From NCBI GenBank assembly GCA_959599095.1, contig CAUGGC010000050.1:1-7794 (forward strand): 7,794 nt of DNA. Direction: 5' to 3'. The notes under the pieces were generated by a model. It worked only from the letters and a program-made list of their open reading frames with translations. It was not told the DNA's origin and searched no databases. The first letter of the stretch is position 1; every line of letters begins with the position of its first letter. Positions 1 to 6,282 of this stretch are shown piece after piece. The stretch comes from an uncultured Collinsella sp. (GTDB lineage: Bacteria > Actinomycetota > Coriobacteriia > Coriobacteriales > Coriobacteriaceae). The position numbers and the translations under genes are program-made.

Positions 1-5
1 TGCAA

Positions 6-81
6 TGGAGCCAGCGACCGGGCTCGAACCGGTGACCCCCGCTTTACGAGAGCGGTGCTCTACCAACTGAGCTACGCTGGC
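6..81 (-). tRNA. tRNA-Thr (anticodon CGU)
   Basis: The minus strand folds into a complete cloverleaf. The 7-bp acceptor stem GCCAGCG (75-81) pairs with CGCTGGC (10-16). The D arm is GCTC/GAGC, and the anticodon stem CCGCT/AGCGG encloses the loop CTCGTAA. The T arm is ACCGG-TTCGAGC-CCGGT. The anticodon CGT lies at 46-48 and reads the threonine codon ACG. The discriminator base is T (position 9), and CCA is encoded at 6-8. The gene is intact and 76 nt long with CCA. It is transcribed away from the PTS gene on its right. Confidence 0.97.
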
Positions 82-120
82 GGCCATGTGGTGACGCAGC
101 TGAGGCGTCAACGGCTGTCT

Positions 121-149
121 ATGATACGGGACATCGCAAATCCGCGCAA
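121..149 (-). promoter_or_regulatory. Probable promoter of the tRNA-Thr gene
   Basis: Read on the minus strand, TTGCGC (144-149) and TATCAT (121-126) are separated by exactly 17 bp. They match the sigma-70-type -35 and -10 boxes at four of six positions each. Transcription would start about 30 nt upstream of the mature tRNA, a normal leader length. The assignment comes from motif and spacing only. Confidence 0.45.
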
Positions 150-288
150 GTGTTCTGGCGGCTTTTCTCACTTTAAATGCACTAATATTGGAGACGTGAT
201 GTCTGCGGCACCCATTTGGCGCTTGACCTGCTGTCGAGTTGGCTGCCGGCGTCCTGTTCGTATGGATGTCGAGCGAAACGAGGCGGCG

Positions 289-771
289 ATGGCTCAGCCC
301 AAGATTCTCCTGACGCGTATCGACGACCGCTTTATCTATGGGCAAGATCTTGCGCTGTGGAACGAGGCCGTAGGTACTAACCTCGTCCTGGTCGTCAACG
401 ACGAGATTGCCGCGGACGCTCGCAAGTGGGCACCCATGAGGGTGGCGGCGCCAGAAGGCGTCTGGACAAGATTTTTCTCGGTGCAAAGGGCTATCGACAT
501 CATTCATACTGCAACGCCGCGTCAATGGATTCTGATTATGGTGGCCTCACCCGCCGATGCGCTCGCGCTGGTTAAGGGCGGCGTGCCGATAACCAAGATC
601 AGCATTGGCCATATGCAGGTGGGGGAGGGCAAGCGTCCCATAACGCCCGCGGTTGCCGTGAGCGACGCAGATGTCGCTGCCCTCAAAGAACTGCAGGCGC
701 TCGGCATGGAGCTAGAAATCCGCTATCTCCCCAGCTCCAATCCCGACCCCATCGGCAATCTGTTCAACTGA
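289..771 (+). CDS. Orphan PTS IIB protein, mannose/fructose/sorbose family, active-site His replaced by Tyr
   Basis: The 160-residue product matches the usual length and layout of mannose-class PTS IIB domains. It has an N-terminal RIDDRFIYGQ motif (residues 10-19), a central VNDEIAAD segment (37-44), then LVKGGVPITKISIGHM (94-109) and a C-terminal LGMELEIRYLPS segment. Family members normally read RIDDRLIHGQ, and that histidine carries the phosphoryl group between IIA and the sugar. Here the codon at 337-339 is TAT, giving Tyr17, so the usual phosphotransfer should not be possible. I start at ATG 289 because MAQPKILLTRIDDR matches the family N-terminus and an ACGAGG-like ribosome binding site precedes it. 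An upstream ATG at 262 is in frame, and a longer reading would run into the tRNA gene. No IIA, IIC or IID gene is adjacent. A regulatory or degenerate role is possible. Family assignment is firm; function is unknown. Confidence 0.88.
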   Translation: MAQPKILLTRIDDRFIYGQDLALWNEAVGTNLVLVVNDEIAADARKWAPMRVAAPEGVWTRFFSVQRAIDIIHTATPRQWILIMVASPADALALVKGGVPITKISIGHMQVGEGKRPITPAVAVSDADVAALKELQALGMELEIRYLPSSNPDPIGNLFN

Positions 772-803
772 TCCCTTGGGGACGGAGGAAAACGGATCAT
801 TTT
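769..803 (+). terminator. Weak hairpin overlapping the PTS IIB stop codon
   Basis: TGATCC (769-774, beginning with the stop codon) is complementary to GGATCA (794-799), which is followed by TTTT. The 6-bp stem and 19-nt loop make a poor intrinsic terminator, but the position fits the end of this single-gene transcript. It could instead be part of an intergenic repeat. Confidence 0.25.
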
Positions 804-838
804 GCCCTTGCGAGGGACGCGCGCGATGCCGCCTGTCA

Positions 839-989
839 AAAACTATGTCCATTTACTACGTTTGATCGGCAATCGCCGAGCATGTCGAATTTGAGAAAAA
901 CAAAACCGCAGGTAGACGGCTCGCGAATTTAAAAAAACCGGTGCATGGTCGAGCCTCCCGGGCTAAACGTAGTAAATGGGCATAGTTTT
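839..989. repeat. 151-bp intergenic element bounded by 25-bp inverted repeats
   Basis: The left arm (839-863, starting AAAACTATGTCC) and right arm (965-989, ending GGGCATAGTTTT) are inverted copies of each other over 25 bp with one mismatch. With a one-base indel the similarity extends a few bases outward. About 101 bp lie between the arms and contain no credible reading frame. The interior also holds two related stretches, CGAATTTGAGAAAAACAAAACCG (892-914 region, given here only as a position guide) and a shorter AT-rich version near 925-943. The element fills most of the 325-base gap between the PTS IIB gene and galM. It resembles a MITE or REP-type dispersed repeat, or a structured RNA. 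One copy cannot decide between these. Confidence 0.6.
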
Positions 990-1035
990 GATATGTCACT
1001 CATACAGTCACAGCGAAAATGATCCTAAAAGATGG

Positions 1036-1068
1036 AAAAACGCCCGTCGGCGGTGGTGTCGGCGGGCG
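1036..1068 (-). terminator. Rho-independent terminator of galM
   Basis: On the minus strand, CGCCCG (1063-1068) and CGGGCG (1041-1046) form a GC-rich stem followed directly by TTTTT (1036-1040). It lies about 30 bases past the galM stop codon. Confidence 0.75.
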
Positions 1069-1096
1069 CTGCTGTGCGATTTATTGCGTTATGGGC

Positions 1097-2149
1097 TTAG
1101 TGCCTCATAAAGTGGTACTCGATCACATTGCTATAGGGGTGACCCGGGCCCACAATGCCCTGTGGGAACAGCGGCTGGTGCGGCGTGTCGGGGTACATCT
1201 CGGCCTCGAGGGCAAAGCCGGCGCCCCAGCCATAGTTGGCATCGTCCTTGGCGTGCTCGTCGCCCAGCCAGTTGCCGGTGTAGAGCTGCACGCCCGGTGC
1301 GGTGGTGTAGTAGTCCAGCTCGCGACCGGTCCACATCTCCTCGACGTGCATCGCGCGGCGCAGGTTGCGACCGTACTGATAGCCATCGATGCACAGGCAG
1401 TGGTCGTAGCCACGGGCCTGCTTAATCTGCGGGTCGTCGGCCTCCATGCCAGGCGCGACGGGACGAAGCTCGCGAAAGTCAAACGGCGTGCCTTCGACCG
1501 GAGCGATCTCGCCGGTTGGAATGTTCTGGTCATCAATGGGCAGGTAGTGGGCAGCGTTGGCAACAAAGAAGTGCTCGCAGTCCATGCCGGCGTTATGGCC
1601 GGCAAGGTTAAAGTACGTGTGGTTGGTCATGGACACGTAGGTGGCGCGGTCGCTCTCGCAGCCATACTCGACACGAAAGACGCCGGTGCGCGTCACGGTA
1701 AACACGGCCGTAAAGGTGCGGTTGCCGGGGAGGCCCAGTTCGCCATCCTCAAGTGAGGTGGTCATGCGCACGGCATTGTGGACCTCGTCGAGCTCAACGT
1801 CCCATACGCGCTTGTGCAGACCATGCTCAAGATCGCTGTGCAGGTTGTTGGTGCCCTCGTTGGCGGGCATATGCCAGTCCGTGCCGGCGATGGTGATCGT
1901 GGCACCTGCAGTGCGGTTGGCCACAGGTCCGATGGTCGCGCCAAAGCAGGCGGGGTTGTCAAAGTAATCCTCGAGCTTATCGAAGCCCAGCACCACATCG
2001 CGCGCGTTGCCGGGGATGTCGGGCACGTCGATGCCCAACACGGTGGCGCCATAGTCCATAATGCGAACGCAGATCTCGGGCCCGTTGAGGGTGTAACAAT
2101 GAACGGGGGTACCGCACGGCGCGGTGCCGAAAAGCTCGGAAGTGATCAT
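1097..2149 (-). CDS. galM: Aldose 1-epimerase (galactose mutarotase)
   Basis: This cytoplasmic enzyme interconverts the alpha and beta anomers of aldoses such as galactose and glucose. The 350-residue product is full length for the family. Visible signatures are GPVANRTAGA (residues 74-83, substrate-binding Arg79), NNLHSDLEHG (101-110, with His104), TNHTYFNLAGH (175-185, catalytic His177), GYDH (247-250, Asp249) and ALEAEMYPD (313-321, with Glu315 in the catalytic base position). The open frame continues upstream to a GTG at 2209, but I start at ATG 2147-2149. A TTAGGAA ribosome binding site sits just upstream of it, and the protein then begins where relatives begin. It is divergent from the LacR-like regulator and ends at a clear terminator, so it appears monocistronic. 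A mutarotase beside lactose genes makes sense because beta-galactoside cleavage releases beta anomers. The lac operons of some Firmicutes also carry a mutarotase-like gene, lacX. Confidence 0.93.
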   Translation of the reverse strand: MITSELFGTAPCGTPVHCYTLNGPEICVRIMDYGATVLGIDVPDIPGNARDVVLGFDKLEDYFDNPACFGATIGPVANRTAGATITIAGTDWHMPANEGTNNLHSDLEHGLHKRVWDVELDEVHNAVRMTTSLEDGELGLPGNRTFTAVFTVTRTGVFRVEYGCESDRATYVSMTNHTYFNLAGHNAGMDCEHFFVANAAHYLPIDDQNIPTGEIAPVEGTPFDFRELRPVAPGMEADDPQIKQARGYDHCLCIDGYQYGRNLRRAMHVEEMWTGRELDYYTTAPGVQLYTGNWLGDEHAKDDANYGWGAGFALEAEMYPDTPHQPLFPQGIVGPGHPYSNVIEYHFMRH

Positions 2150-2294
2150 TTGGTTCCTAACATCGAGGTATTTCGGACAAACTGTAGCGCGAACAGGCGA
2201 GATTATCACTACACCCCACTAAAGCAGGGGGTATTTTTCTCAAAAAAGTGATGATTGGAGCTGTGCGGGCGTTCATTTCTGACGCGCGCGAGTC

Positions 2295-2303
2295 TGATAC
2301 AAT
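2295..2303 (+). promoter_or_regulatory. Possible extended -10 promoter of lacR
   Basis: TGATACAAT fits the extended -10 pattern TGnTATAAT with one mismatch (TACAAT at 2298-2303). No convincing -35 box lies upstream, which is common for extended -10 promoters. Transcription would begin near 2310, leaving a leader of about 45 nt before the preferred GTG start. Confidence 0.35.
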
Positions 2304-2320
2304 TTGTTCGTTATTGTTTG
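2304..2320 (+). promoter_or_regulatory. Possible operator: two TTGTTYG direct repeats one helical turn apart
   Basis: TTGTTCG (2304-2310) and TTGTTTG (2314-2320) are direct repeats 10 bp apart. They immediately follow the predicted -10 box and so overlap the likely transcription start. DeoR-family repressors often bind short direct or inverted repeats near their own promoter. Binding here could repress lacR and perhaps galM. This is inferred from position and repeat structure only. Confidence 0.3.
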
Positions 2321-2354
2321 AATTGACGTGAGCGTGGAACAGCGAGGACTCATC

Positions 2355-3119
2355 GTGATTAAAGCGGAGCGACAGGATAAGGTTCGGCAGCTGCTCGAGG
2401 AACAGGGAACGGTCTCGGTCAAGGAGATTTCGGATGCGTTAGGTGTCTCGGATATGACGATCCGCCGTGACCTTGAGGAGCTTGCGAGCCTGGGCGAGAT
2501 CGAGCGCGTGCACGGCGGAGCCCGCAGTGCGCAGGGCCGTCCACACGCTATGCTGCGCCATGAGTATTCGCACAGCGAAAAGCGCACGAAGCATGCCGAG
2601 GAAAAGTTGCAGATTGCGCGCCGTTCTGTGGAGCTTATCGAGGAAGGCTCGACCATCTTTTTGGGCACGGGCACCACGGTTGAGCAGATGGCCTCGATGC
2701 TGCCGGCGTTTCGCCTGCGCATTGTGACCAATTCGCTTTCGGTGTTTAACCTGCTCGAGGCGCGCGAAGACTGCGACCTGTGCCTGGTGGGCGGCATGTA
2801 CCGTCGCCGCACCGCCGCTTTTGTGGGACCAACGGCCGAGGATACCCTGCGTGCGCTGGGCATCGACGCGGCGTTTATCGGTGCCAACGGCATTCTGGAC
2901 GGCGACGTGTCTACATCCAATATGGAAGAGGGCCGCATCCAGCAGCTCGCCTTTAGCAAGGCCGACTCGCGCTATCTGATCGCCGACTCCAGCAAGATTG
3001 GCAAGCGCGACTTCTACACCTTCTGCCGTCTGGACAGCCTGGACGCCGTGGTGTGCGAGCCGGGCATCGCCGCCGAGGATCGCGCCGCCATCGAGGAACT
3101 CACGCAGGTCATTTGCTAG
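2355..3119 (+). CDS. lacR: DeoR-family transcriptional repressor, LacR-like
   Basis: The 254-residue product has the standard DeoR layout. An N-terminal helix-turn-helix (about residues 19-55) contains VSVKEISDALGVSDMTIRRD and ends in VHGGA. The C-terminal sugar-phosphate sensor has GTGTT (104-108), VTNSL (124-128), FVG (156-158) and YLIADSSKIGKRDF (207-220). The phrases FLGTGTT, RIVTNSLSVFNLL, STSNMEEG and DFYTFCRLDSLDAVV resemble, from memory, the LacR repressors of lactococcal and streptococcal lactose PTS operons, which respond to tagatose 6-phosphate. The nearby lacE and lacG support that identity. I prefer GTG 2355 because a GCGAGGAC ribosome binding site precedes it and relatives begin close to KAERQ. 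A GTG at 2328 would add nine residues. DeoR family is certain; the lactose regulon is a strong inference. Confidence 0.88.
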   Translation: MIKAERQDKVRQLLEEQGTVSVKEISDALGVSDMTIRRDLEELASLGEIERVHGGARSAQGRPHAMLRHEYSHSEKRTKHAEEKLQIARRSVELIEEGSTIFLGTGTTVEQMASMLPAFRLRIVTNSLSVFNLLEAREDCDLCLVGGMYRRRTAAFVGPTAEDTLRALGIDAAFIGANGILDGDVSTSNMEEGRIQQLAFSKADSRYLIADSSKIGKRDFYTFCRLDSLDAVVCEPGIAAEDRAAIEELTQVIC

Positions 3120-3143
3120 CTAGCGCTGCAAGCGATACATCTG

Positions 3144-3162
3144 CCCCCTGCCGGCGCGGGGG
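3144..3162. terminator. GC hairpin between convergent lacR and fic
   Basis: CCCCC (3144-3148) and GGGGG (3158-3162) can pair around a 9-nt loop within the 107-bp convergent gap. Neither strand has a proper T tract after it, so intrinsic termination would be weak. It may act with Rho or simply be a stable hairpin. Confidence 0.25.
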
Positions 3163-3226
3163 TACCGCTTTACAATGACGCGTAAATAACTTTGGGCAAC
3201 AAGGATGAGGCTATTCTGGGATATGA

Positions 3227-4459
3227 CTAGACTCCGTATTTCGTCTTTATGTCTCTTGAGAATGAATCGTAGTCTTCATAGAGCCCCTCTCTGCTTTCAT
3301 CCTCGGCGTGGTTTATACGTTCAAGGAGCTTATCCTTTGGAGCCTCTTTTGTTATTGCGGCCTCGCTATCGGGTATTGTGGATTGCAAGAATAGTTCTAG
3401 AGCATGGACGTCTTTGAGTATGTAGCCTGTCGAACGACCCGCTCCTGTTTTTTCGATTGCGCTGCAACTAACAAGCTGACCGAGGGTTCGTTTAACGGTG
3501 ACCTCGCTGATATCGGGGCAGTTGGATCGGATGTCGGATTTCTTAATGACGCCGGGTCTCTGTTGAAATAGAACGGCGATGCGCGCTTGCTTCGACATGG
3601 GACGAGTGCTTGATTCAATTAAGGTACGCTGCTCGAGCTGTCGGTAGGCGGCCAGGGTTGTTCCGAGCATGAAACGGATAAAGGGTACTTCGGTGTTTTG
3701 ATTTTCATTCCATCCAGTGGAGCTTGCAGCGAGAGCGTTGTAGTAAAGCGCTTTGTTGTCTTCAATAAGTCGTTCGATGCTGATGTAACGCGCAACGTCG
3801 TATCCAGTCTTTTCGAGCAGCAGCGTTGTAAGGAGCCGGCTCATCCTGCCATTGCCATCGTTGAAGGGATGAATGCTAACAAAATCGAAGATAAAGCGGA
3901 GCGATATAAGGAGGGGATCGCAAACTTGGCGAGATAAAGCATCGTTGAGGGACTGGCAGGCTTCTTTAATAAGTCCCGGGGTTGCTAGGGCCGAAGGGGG
4001 CCTAAAGCGCACAAATCGATTTCCTTGATCGTCAATGGAGACGATTTCGTTATCGCTATCTTTCCAATGGCCTCCATACGAGATTGCCGTGTGCGCCATG
4101 AGGTCACGATGCAACTGCAGAATGACCGATGGCGTTACGGGAATGGAATCGTGTTGCTCGTGAATAAGCGACAGCACATCTCGGTATCCAGCAATTTCTT
4201 CCTCTGCGCGGGAGCTTGGCTTGGCGGAATACGCCATGATCGCTTTGAGTCTTTTTTGGGTGGTAACAATTCCTTCAAGTCCGTTGGAGGACCGGGTGCT
4301 TTGGATCTTAGCCTCCTCCATTAGGGACGATAGAAGCTCGGGTTTGACTTGACTCAGAGCAAGCTGACGGCCTTTATGCTCGCGTATCGAGAGGAGGAGG
4401 TTGGTGATTGGAGTTGCTTCGAGTTCCGCTGGGACTGTGGTGTAATCGAACTGGCGCAT
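3227..4459 (-). CDS. Fic-family protein (class II, self-inhibited) with C-terminal winged helix
   Basis: Fic enzymes usually transfer AMP from ATP to a hydroxyl side chain of a target protein. The 410-residue product has the intact core motif HPFNDGNGR (residues 197-205), with catalytic His197. An N-terminal inhibitory motif SNGLEG (58-63) fits the (S/T)xxxE(G/N) pattern, which places it in class II, where the inhibitory helix is in the same chain. YGGHWK (128-133) and FRPPSALATPG (152-162) match the flap and substrate-side segments of the family. Residues about 288-348 look like a winged helix, with SEVTVKRTLGQLV as the likely recognition helix. A charged tail (350-410) follows that I do not recognise. 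ATG 4459 has an AAAGGAG ribosome binding site. Hand counts give about 42-43% GC at 3241-3300 and 3841-3900, against 68-70% in sample stretches of galM and lacG, suggesting transfer. No separate antitoxin gene is seen. The target is unknown. Confidence 0.92.
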   Translation of the reverse strand: MRQFDYTTVPAELEATPITNLLLSIREHKGRQLALSQVKPELLSSLMEEAKIQSTRSSNGLEGIVTTQKRLKAIMAYSAKPSSRAEEEIAGYRDVLSLIHEQHDSIPVTPSVILQLHRDLMAHTAISYGGHWKDSDNEIVSIDDQGNRFVRFRPPSALATPGLIKEACQSLNDALSRQVCDPLLISLRFIFDFVSIHPFNDGNGRMSRLLTTLLLEKTGYDVARYISIERLIEDNKALYYNALAASSTGWNENQNTEVPFIRFMLGTTLAAYRQLEQRTLIESSTRPMSKQARIAVLFQQRPGVIKKSDIRSNCPDISEVTVKRTLGQLVSCSAIEKTGAGRSTGYILKDVHALELFLQSTIPDSEAAITKEAPKDKLLERINHAEDESREGLYEDYDSFSRDIKTKYGV

Positions 4460-4467
4460 GCGGCTCC

Positions 4468-4542
4468 TTTCGGTATCACGAACATACTTTCGATATCATA
4501 ATATCATTAAATGATACCGAAAGTATGTTCGTGATACCGAAA
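4468..4542 (-). promoter_or_regulatory. Long inverted repeat with four half-sites: fic operator and likely promoter
   Basis: Two 32-bp arms (4468-4499 and 4511-4542) are inverted copies with one mismatch around an 11-bp AT-rich centre. Each arm holds two copies, 20 bp apart, of the 11-bp half-site TTTCGGTATCA: 4468-4478 and 4488-4498 (one base different), then inverted at 4512-4522 and 4532-4542. The minus strand carries TATGAT (4495-4500), a possible -10 box, in the centre. The AAAGGAG ribosome binding site of fic (4464-4470) overlaps the innermost half-site. A protein bound here could block fic transcription, and an RNA hairpin could hide the ribosome binding site if transcription starts upstream. 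The winged helix of the Fic protein is a candidate ligand. Confidence 0.65.
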
Positions 4543-4602
4543 ACTAGAAACCATGCTTTATAACTGCTTGGAAAGTTCGGATTTGACTATCTTATTGTCT
4601 CG

Positions 4603-4647
4603 ATCTGTAACAGTTAGACGGTTAAAAGTGGGCTACGTGTTACAGAT
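4603..4647. repeat. Hairpin-forming intergenic repeat, copy 1
   Basis: ATCTGTAACAGTTAG (4603-4617) and CTACGTGTTACAGAT (4633-4647) are inverted with 13 of 15 positions matching, around a 15-nt spacer. The symmetry extends outward through TCTCG and TGAGA. It lies in the gene-free stretch between fic and lacG. Nothing else is recognisable in the 60 bases between this unit and the fic operator. Confidence 0.55.
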
Positions 4648-4682
4648 TGAGATCTTTCAGCCCTGGTCGCCCGTTCGTCTAA

Positions 4683-4727
4683 ATCTATAACAGTTAGGAT
4701 TGAAAATCCCTGCTAGATGTTACAGAT
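4683..4727. repeat. Hairpin-forming intergenic repeat, copy 2
   Basis: ATCTATAACAGTTAG (4683-4697) and CTAGATGTTACAGAT (4713-4727) form the same structure as copy 1: 15-nt arms (12 of 15 matching) and a 15-nt spacer, exactly 80 bp downstream. The arms are conserved between copies while the spacer sequence differs, which points to selection on the hairpin or on a palindromic protein site. Confidence 0.55.
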
Positions 4728-4755
4728 CGAGATAAACGGCCTGCTCGGGCTCACC

Positions 4756-4804
4756 AAAAACAAAAAAGGCCGCATGCGAACCCGTGGGGGATTCGCATGC
4801 GGCC
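4756..4804 (-). terminator. Rho-independent terminator of the lacE-lacG transcript
   Basis: On the minus strand, a perfect 13-bp stem, GGCCGCATGCGAA at 4792-4804 paired with 4768-4780, encloses an 11-nt loop. It is followed by six Ts and then a second T run (4756-4767). It begins 22 bases after the lacG stop codon. Confidence 0.95.
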
Positions 4805-4826
4805 GACAGGGGATACGCGGCTGAAG

Positions 4827-6248
4827 TTAGGCCATGAGCAGGCCGGTCTCCGCGACGTTCTTGTACCAGTACGCGCTCGCCTTGGGATAGCGCTTCTGGG
4901 TCTCAAAGTCGATGTAGAACAGGCCATAGCGCTTGTTATAGCCGTTGGTCCAGGAGAACTGGTCCTGCAGCGACCACACAAAGTAGCCGTCGACGTTCAC
5001 GCCGCCGTCAATCGCCTTGAGGATCCATGCGAGATGCTGACGCATGTAGTCGATGCGAGGGGCGTCGTCGATAAAGCCGTCCTCGAAGTCGTCCTTATAG
5101 CCCATGCCGTTCTCGGTGATGTAGATTTTCTTGTAGTTGGGGTAATCGTTCTTAATGCGGAGCAGCAGGTCGTAGAGGCCTTCGGGATAGATAATCCAGT
5201 CCCAATCGGTGGTGGGTACGCCTTCGCGCACGCATGACTCGCCCACGCCCTTGAGGAACCAGCGCGAGGAGCCCTTGTCACCGGTGCCATTGTGGTTGAT
5301 GTCGTTTTCGCCCTCGGCGGCACGCAGGAACTGGCACTTGTAGGTGTTGACGCCCAGGCAATCGTTGTAGGGGAGCGCGGCGGTCAGCGCGGCGATGTCC
5401 TCGTCGCGGACGTCGAGCTCGCCGCCGGCGATATGGGCCAGCTTGGTCGCAGCCTCCATGGTGTCGGCTGCATAGTGGCCGCGGAAGGTGGCGTCGAGTA
5501 CCCAGCGGTTGTTGATGACGTCGGCCATGCGAGCTGCCTCGCAGTCGGTGGCGTTGTTGGGGTCGAGGGGATACTTGGGCTCCAGGTTCTGGACAATGCC
5601 GATCTCGCCCTCAAAGCCGCCCTCGTGGAAGGCGACGACGGCCTTGGCATGGGCCACCATCATGTTGTGCATGAGCTGGAAGGCCTTATCCAGGCGGTAC
5701 TTCTCGCCGTGCGGCCAGTTGCCGACGATAAAGCTGCCCTCGGCGGTCGCGGGAATCTCGTTAAAGGTAAACCAGTGCTTGACCTCGGTGAACTCGGCAA
5801 AGCAGAACTTGGCGTACTCGACAAAGGCGTCGATCGTCGTGCGCGTCAGGAAGCCCTCGCCGCCGTTCTGGTAAAAGGCCTCGGGCGTATCGAAGTGATC
5901 GAGCGTGACATAGGGGATAACGCCAGCTTTGTTGCAGGTGGCGAAAAGCTCGTGATAGAAAGCGACGCCCTCGGGGTTAATCTCGCCGGTGCCACTGGGG
6001 AAGATACGGCTCCAAGCGATGGAGACACGAATGCCGTTGATGCCGAAGCGCTGGCACAGGTCGATATCGACCGGGTACTTGTTGTAGAAATCGCTTGCGG
6101 GGTCGGGGGAGAAACGGCCCTGAGCAGCCAGGAAATCGTCCCAGGGCACTTTGCCCTTGCCGTGTGTACGGGTCTCGCCCTCAACCTGGTAAGCAGCGGT
6201 GGCGCCGCCAAACACAAAGCCGTCGGGGAACTGCATGGGGTTGGTCAT
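4827..6248 (-). CDS. lacG: 6-phospho-beta-galactosidase (glycoside hydrolase family 1)
   Basis: This enzyme hydrolyses lactose 6-phosphate, delivered by the lactose PTS, to glucose and galactose 6-phosphate in the cytoplasm. The 473-residue product covers the full GH1 barrel, close to the roughly 470 residues of known LacG. The acid/base is Glu164 in TFNEI and the nucleophile is Glu379 in ITENG. The phosphate-binding segment FSWTNGYNKRYG (431-442) provides Ser432, Lys439 and Tyr441. Trp433 is the residue typical of 6-phospho-galactosidases, whereas 6-phospho-glucosidases usually differ there. FVFGGATAAYQVEG near the N-terminus and FYIDFETQKRYPKASAYWYK near the C-terminus also match LacG closely. 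ATG 6248 follows a GAAAGGAT ribosome binding site. The gene lies 75 bp after lacE, in the same direction, and ends at a strong terminator, so the two form the end of one operon. A phospho-beta-glucosidase is the alternative, but I consider it unlikely. Confidence 0.93.
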   Translation of the reverse strand: MTNPMQFPDGFVFGGATAAYQVEGETRTHGKGKVPWDDFLAAQGRFSPDPASDFYNKYPVDIDLCQRFGINGIRVSIAWSRIFPSGTGEINPEGVAFYHELFATCNKAGVIPYVTLDHFDTPEAFYQNGGEGFLTRTTIDAFVEYAKFCFAEFTEVKHWFTFNEIPATAEGSFIVGNWPHGEKYRLDKAFQLMHNMMVAHAKAVVAFHEGGFEGEIGIVQNLEPKYPLDPNNATDCEAARMADVINNRWVLDATFRGHYAADTMEAATKLAHIAGGELDVRDEDIAALTAALPYNDCLGVNTYKCQFLRAAEGENDINHNGTGDKGSSRWFLKGVGESCVREGVPTTDWDWIIYPEGLYDLLLRIKNDYPNYKKIYITENGMGYKDDFEDGFIDDAPRIDYMRQHLAWILKAIDGGVNVDGYFVWSLQDQFSWTNGYNKRYGLFYIDFETQKRYPKASAYWYKNVAETGLLMA

Positions 6249-6282
6249 GAGTCATCCTTTCTGTGGGATACGAATAGGGAGA

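Noticed and set aside
55..288. N-terminal extension of the PTS IIB reading frame
   Set aside because: It would run from inside the tRNA-Thr gene and adds 78 residues with no family counterpart. The family N-terminus begins at ATG 289.
1019..1756. Open frame of 245 codons on the plus strand
   Set aside because: It is antisense to galM and begins upstream of the galM terminator. It shows no recognisable domain and has the same mirror-codon composition.
2213..2240. ACCCC...GGGGT hairpin followed by TATTTTT on the plus strand, terminator-like
   Set aside because: The stem is only 5 bp and no plus-strand gene precedes it. It lies in the divergent galM-lacR promoter region, so a role in termination is doubtful.
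2273..2959. Open frame of 228 codons on the minus strand
   Set aside because: It is antisense to the helix-turn-helix and sensor domains of the LacR-like regulator and is Ser/Arg-rich without any motif.
3205..3417. Small plus-strand frame of 70 codons after an AAGG-like site
   Set aside because: Most of it overlaps the conserved 3' end of fic in antisense, and the product resembles nothing. A remnant of a gene cut off by the fic insertion is conceivable, but the sequence does not show it.
4468..4542. Terminal inverted repeats of an insertion sequence
   Set aside because: The two arms are only 11 bp apart, no transposase is present, and the internal half-site structure and the overlap with the fic ribosome binding site fit an operator better.
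4460..4826. CRISPR-like array between fic and lacG
   Set aside because: Only two units exist, each itself a hairpin with a 15-nt spacer. There is no series of identical repeats with uniform spacers and no cas gene.
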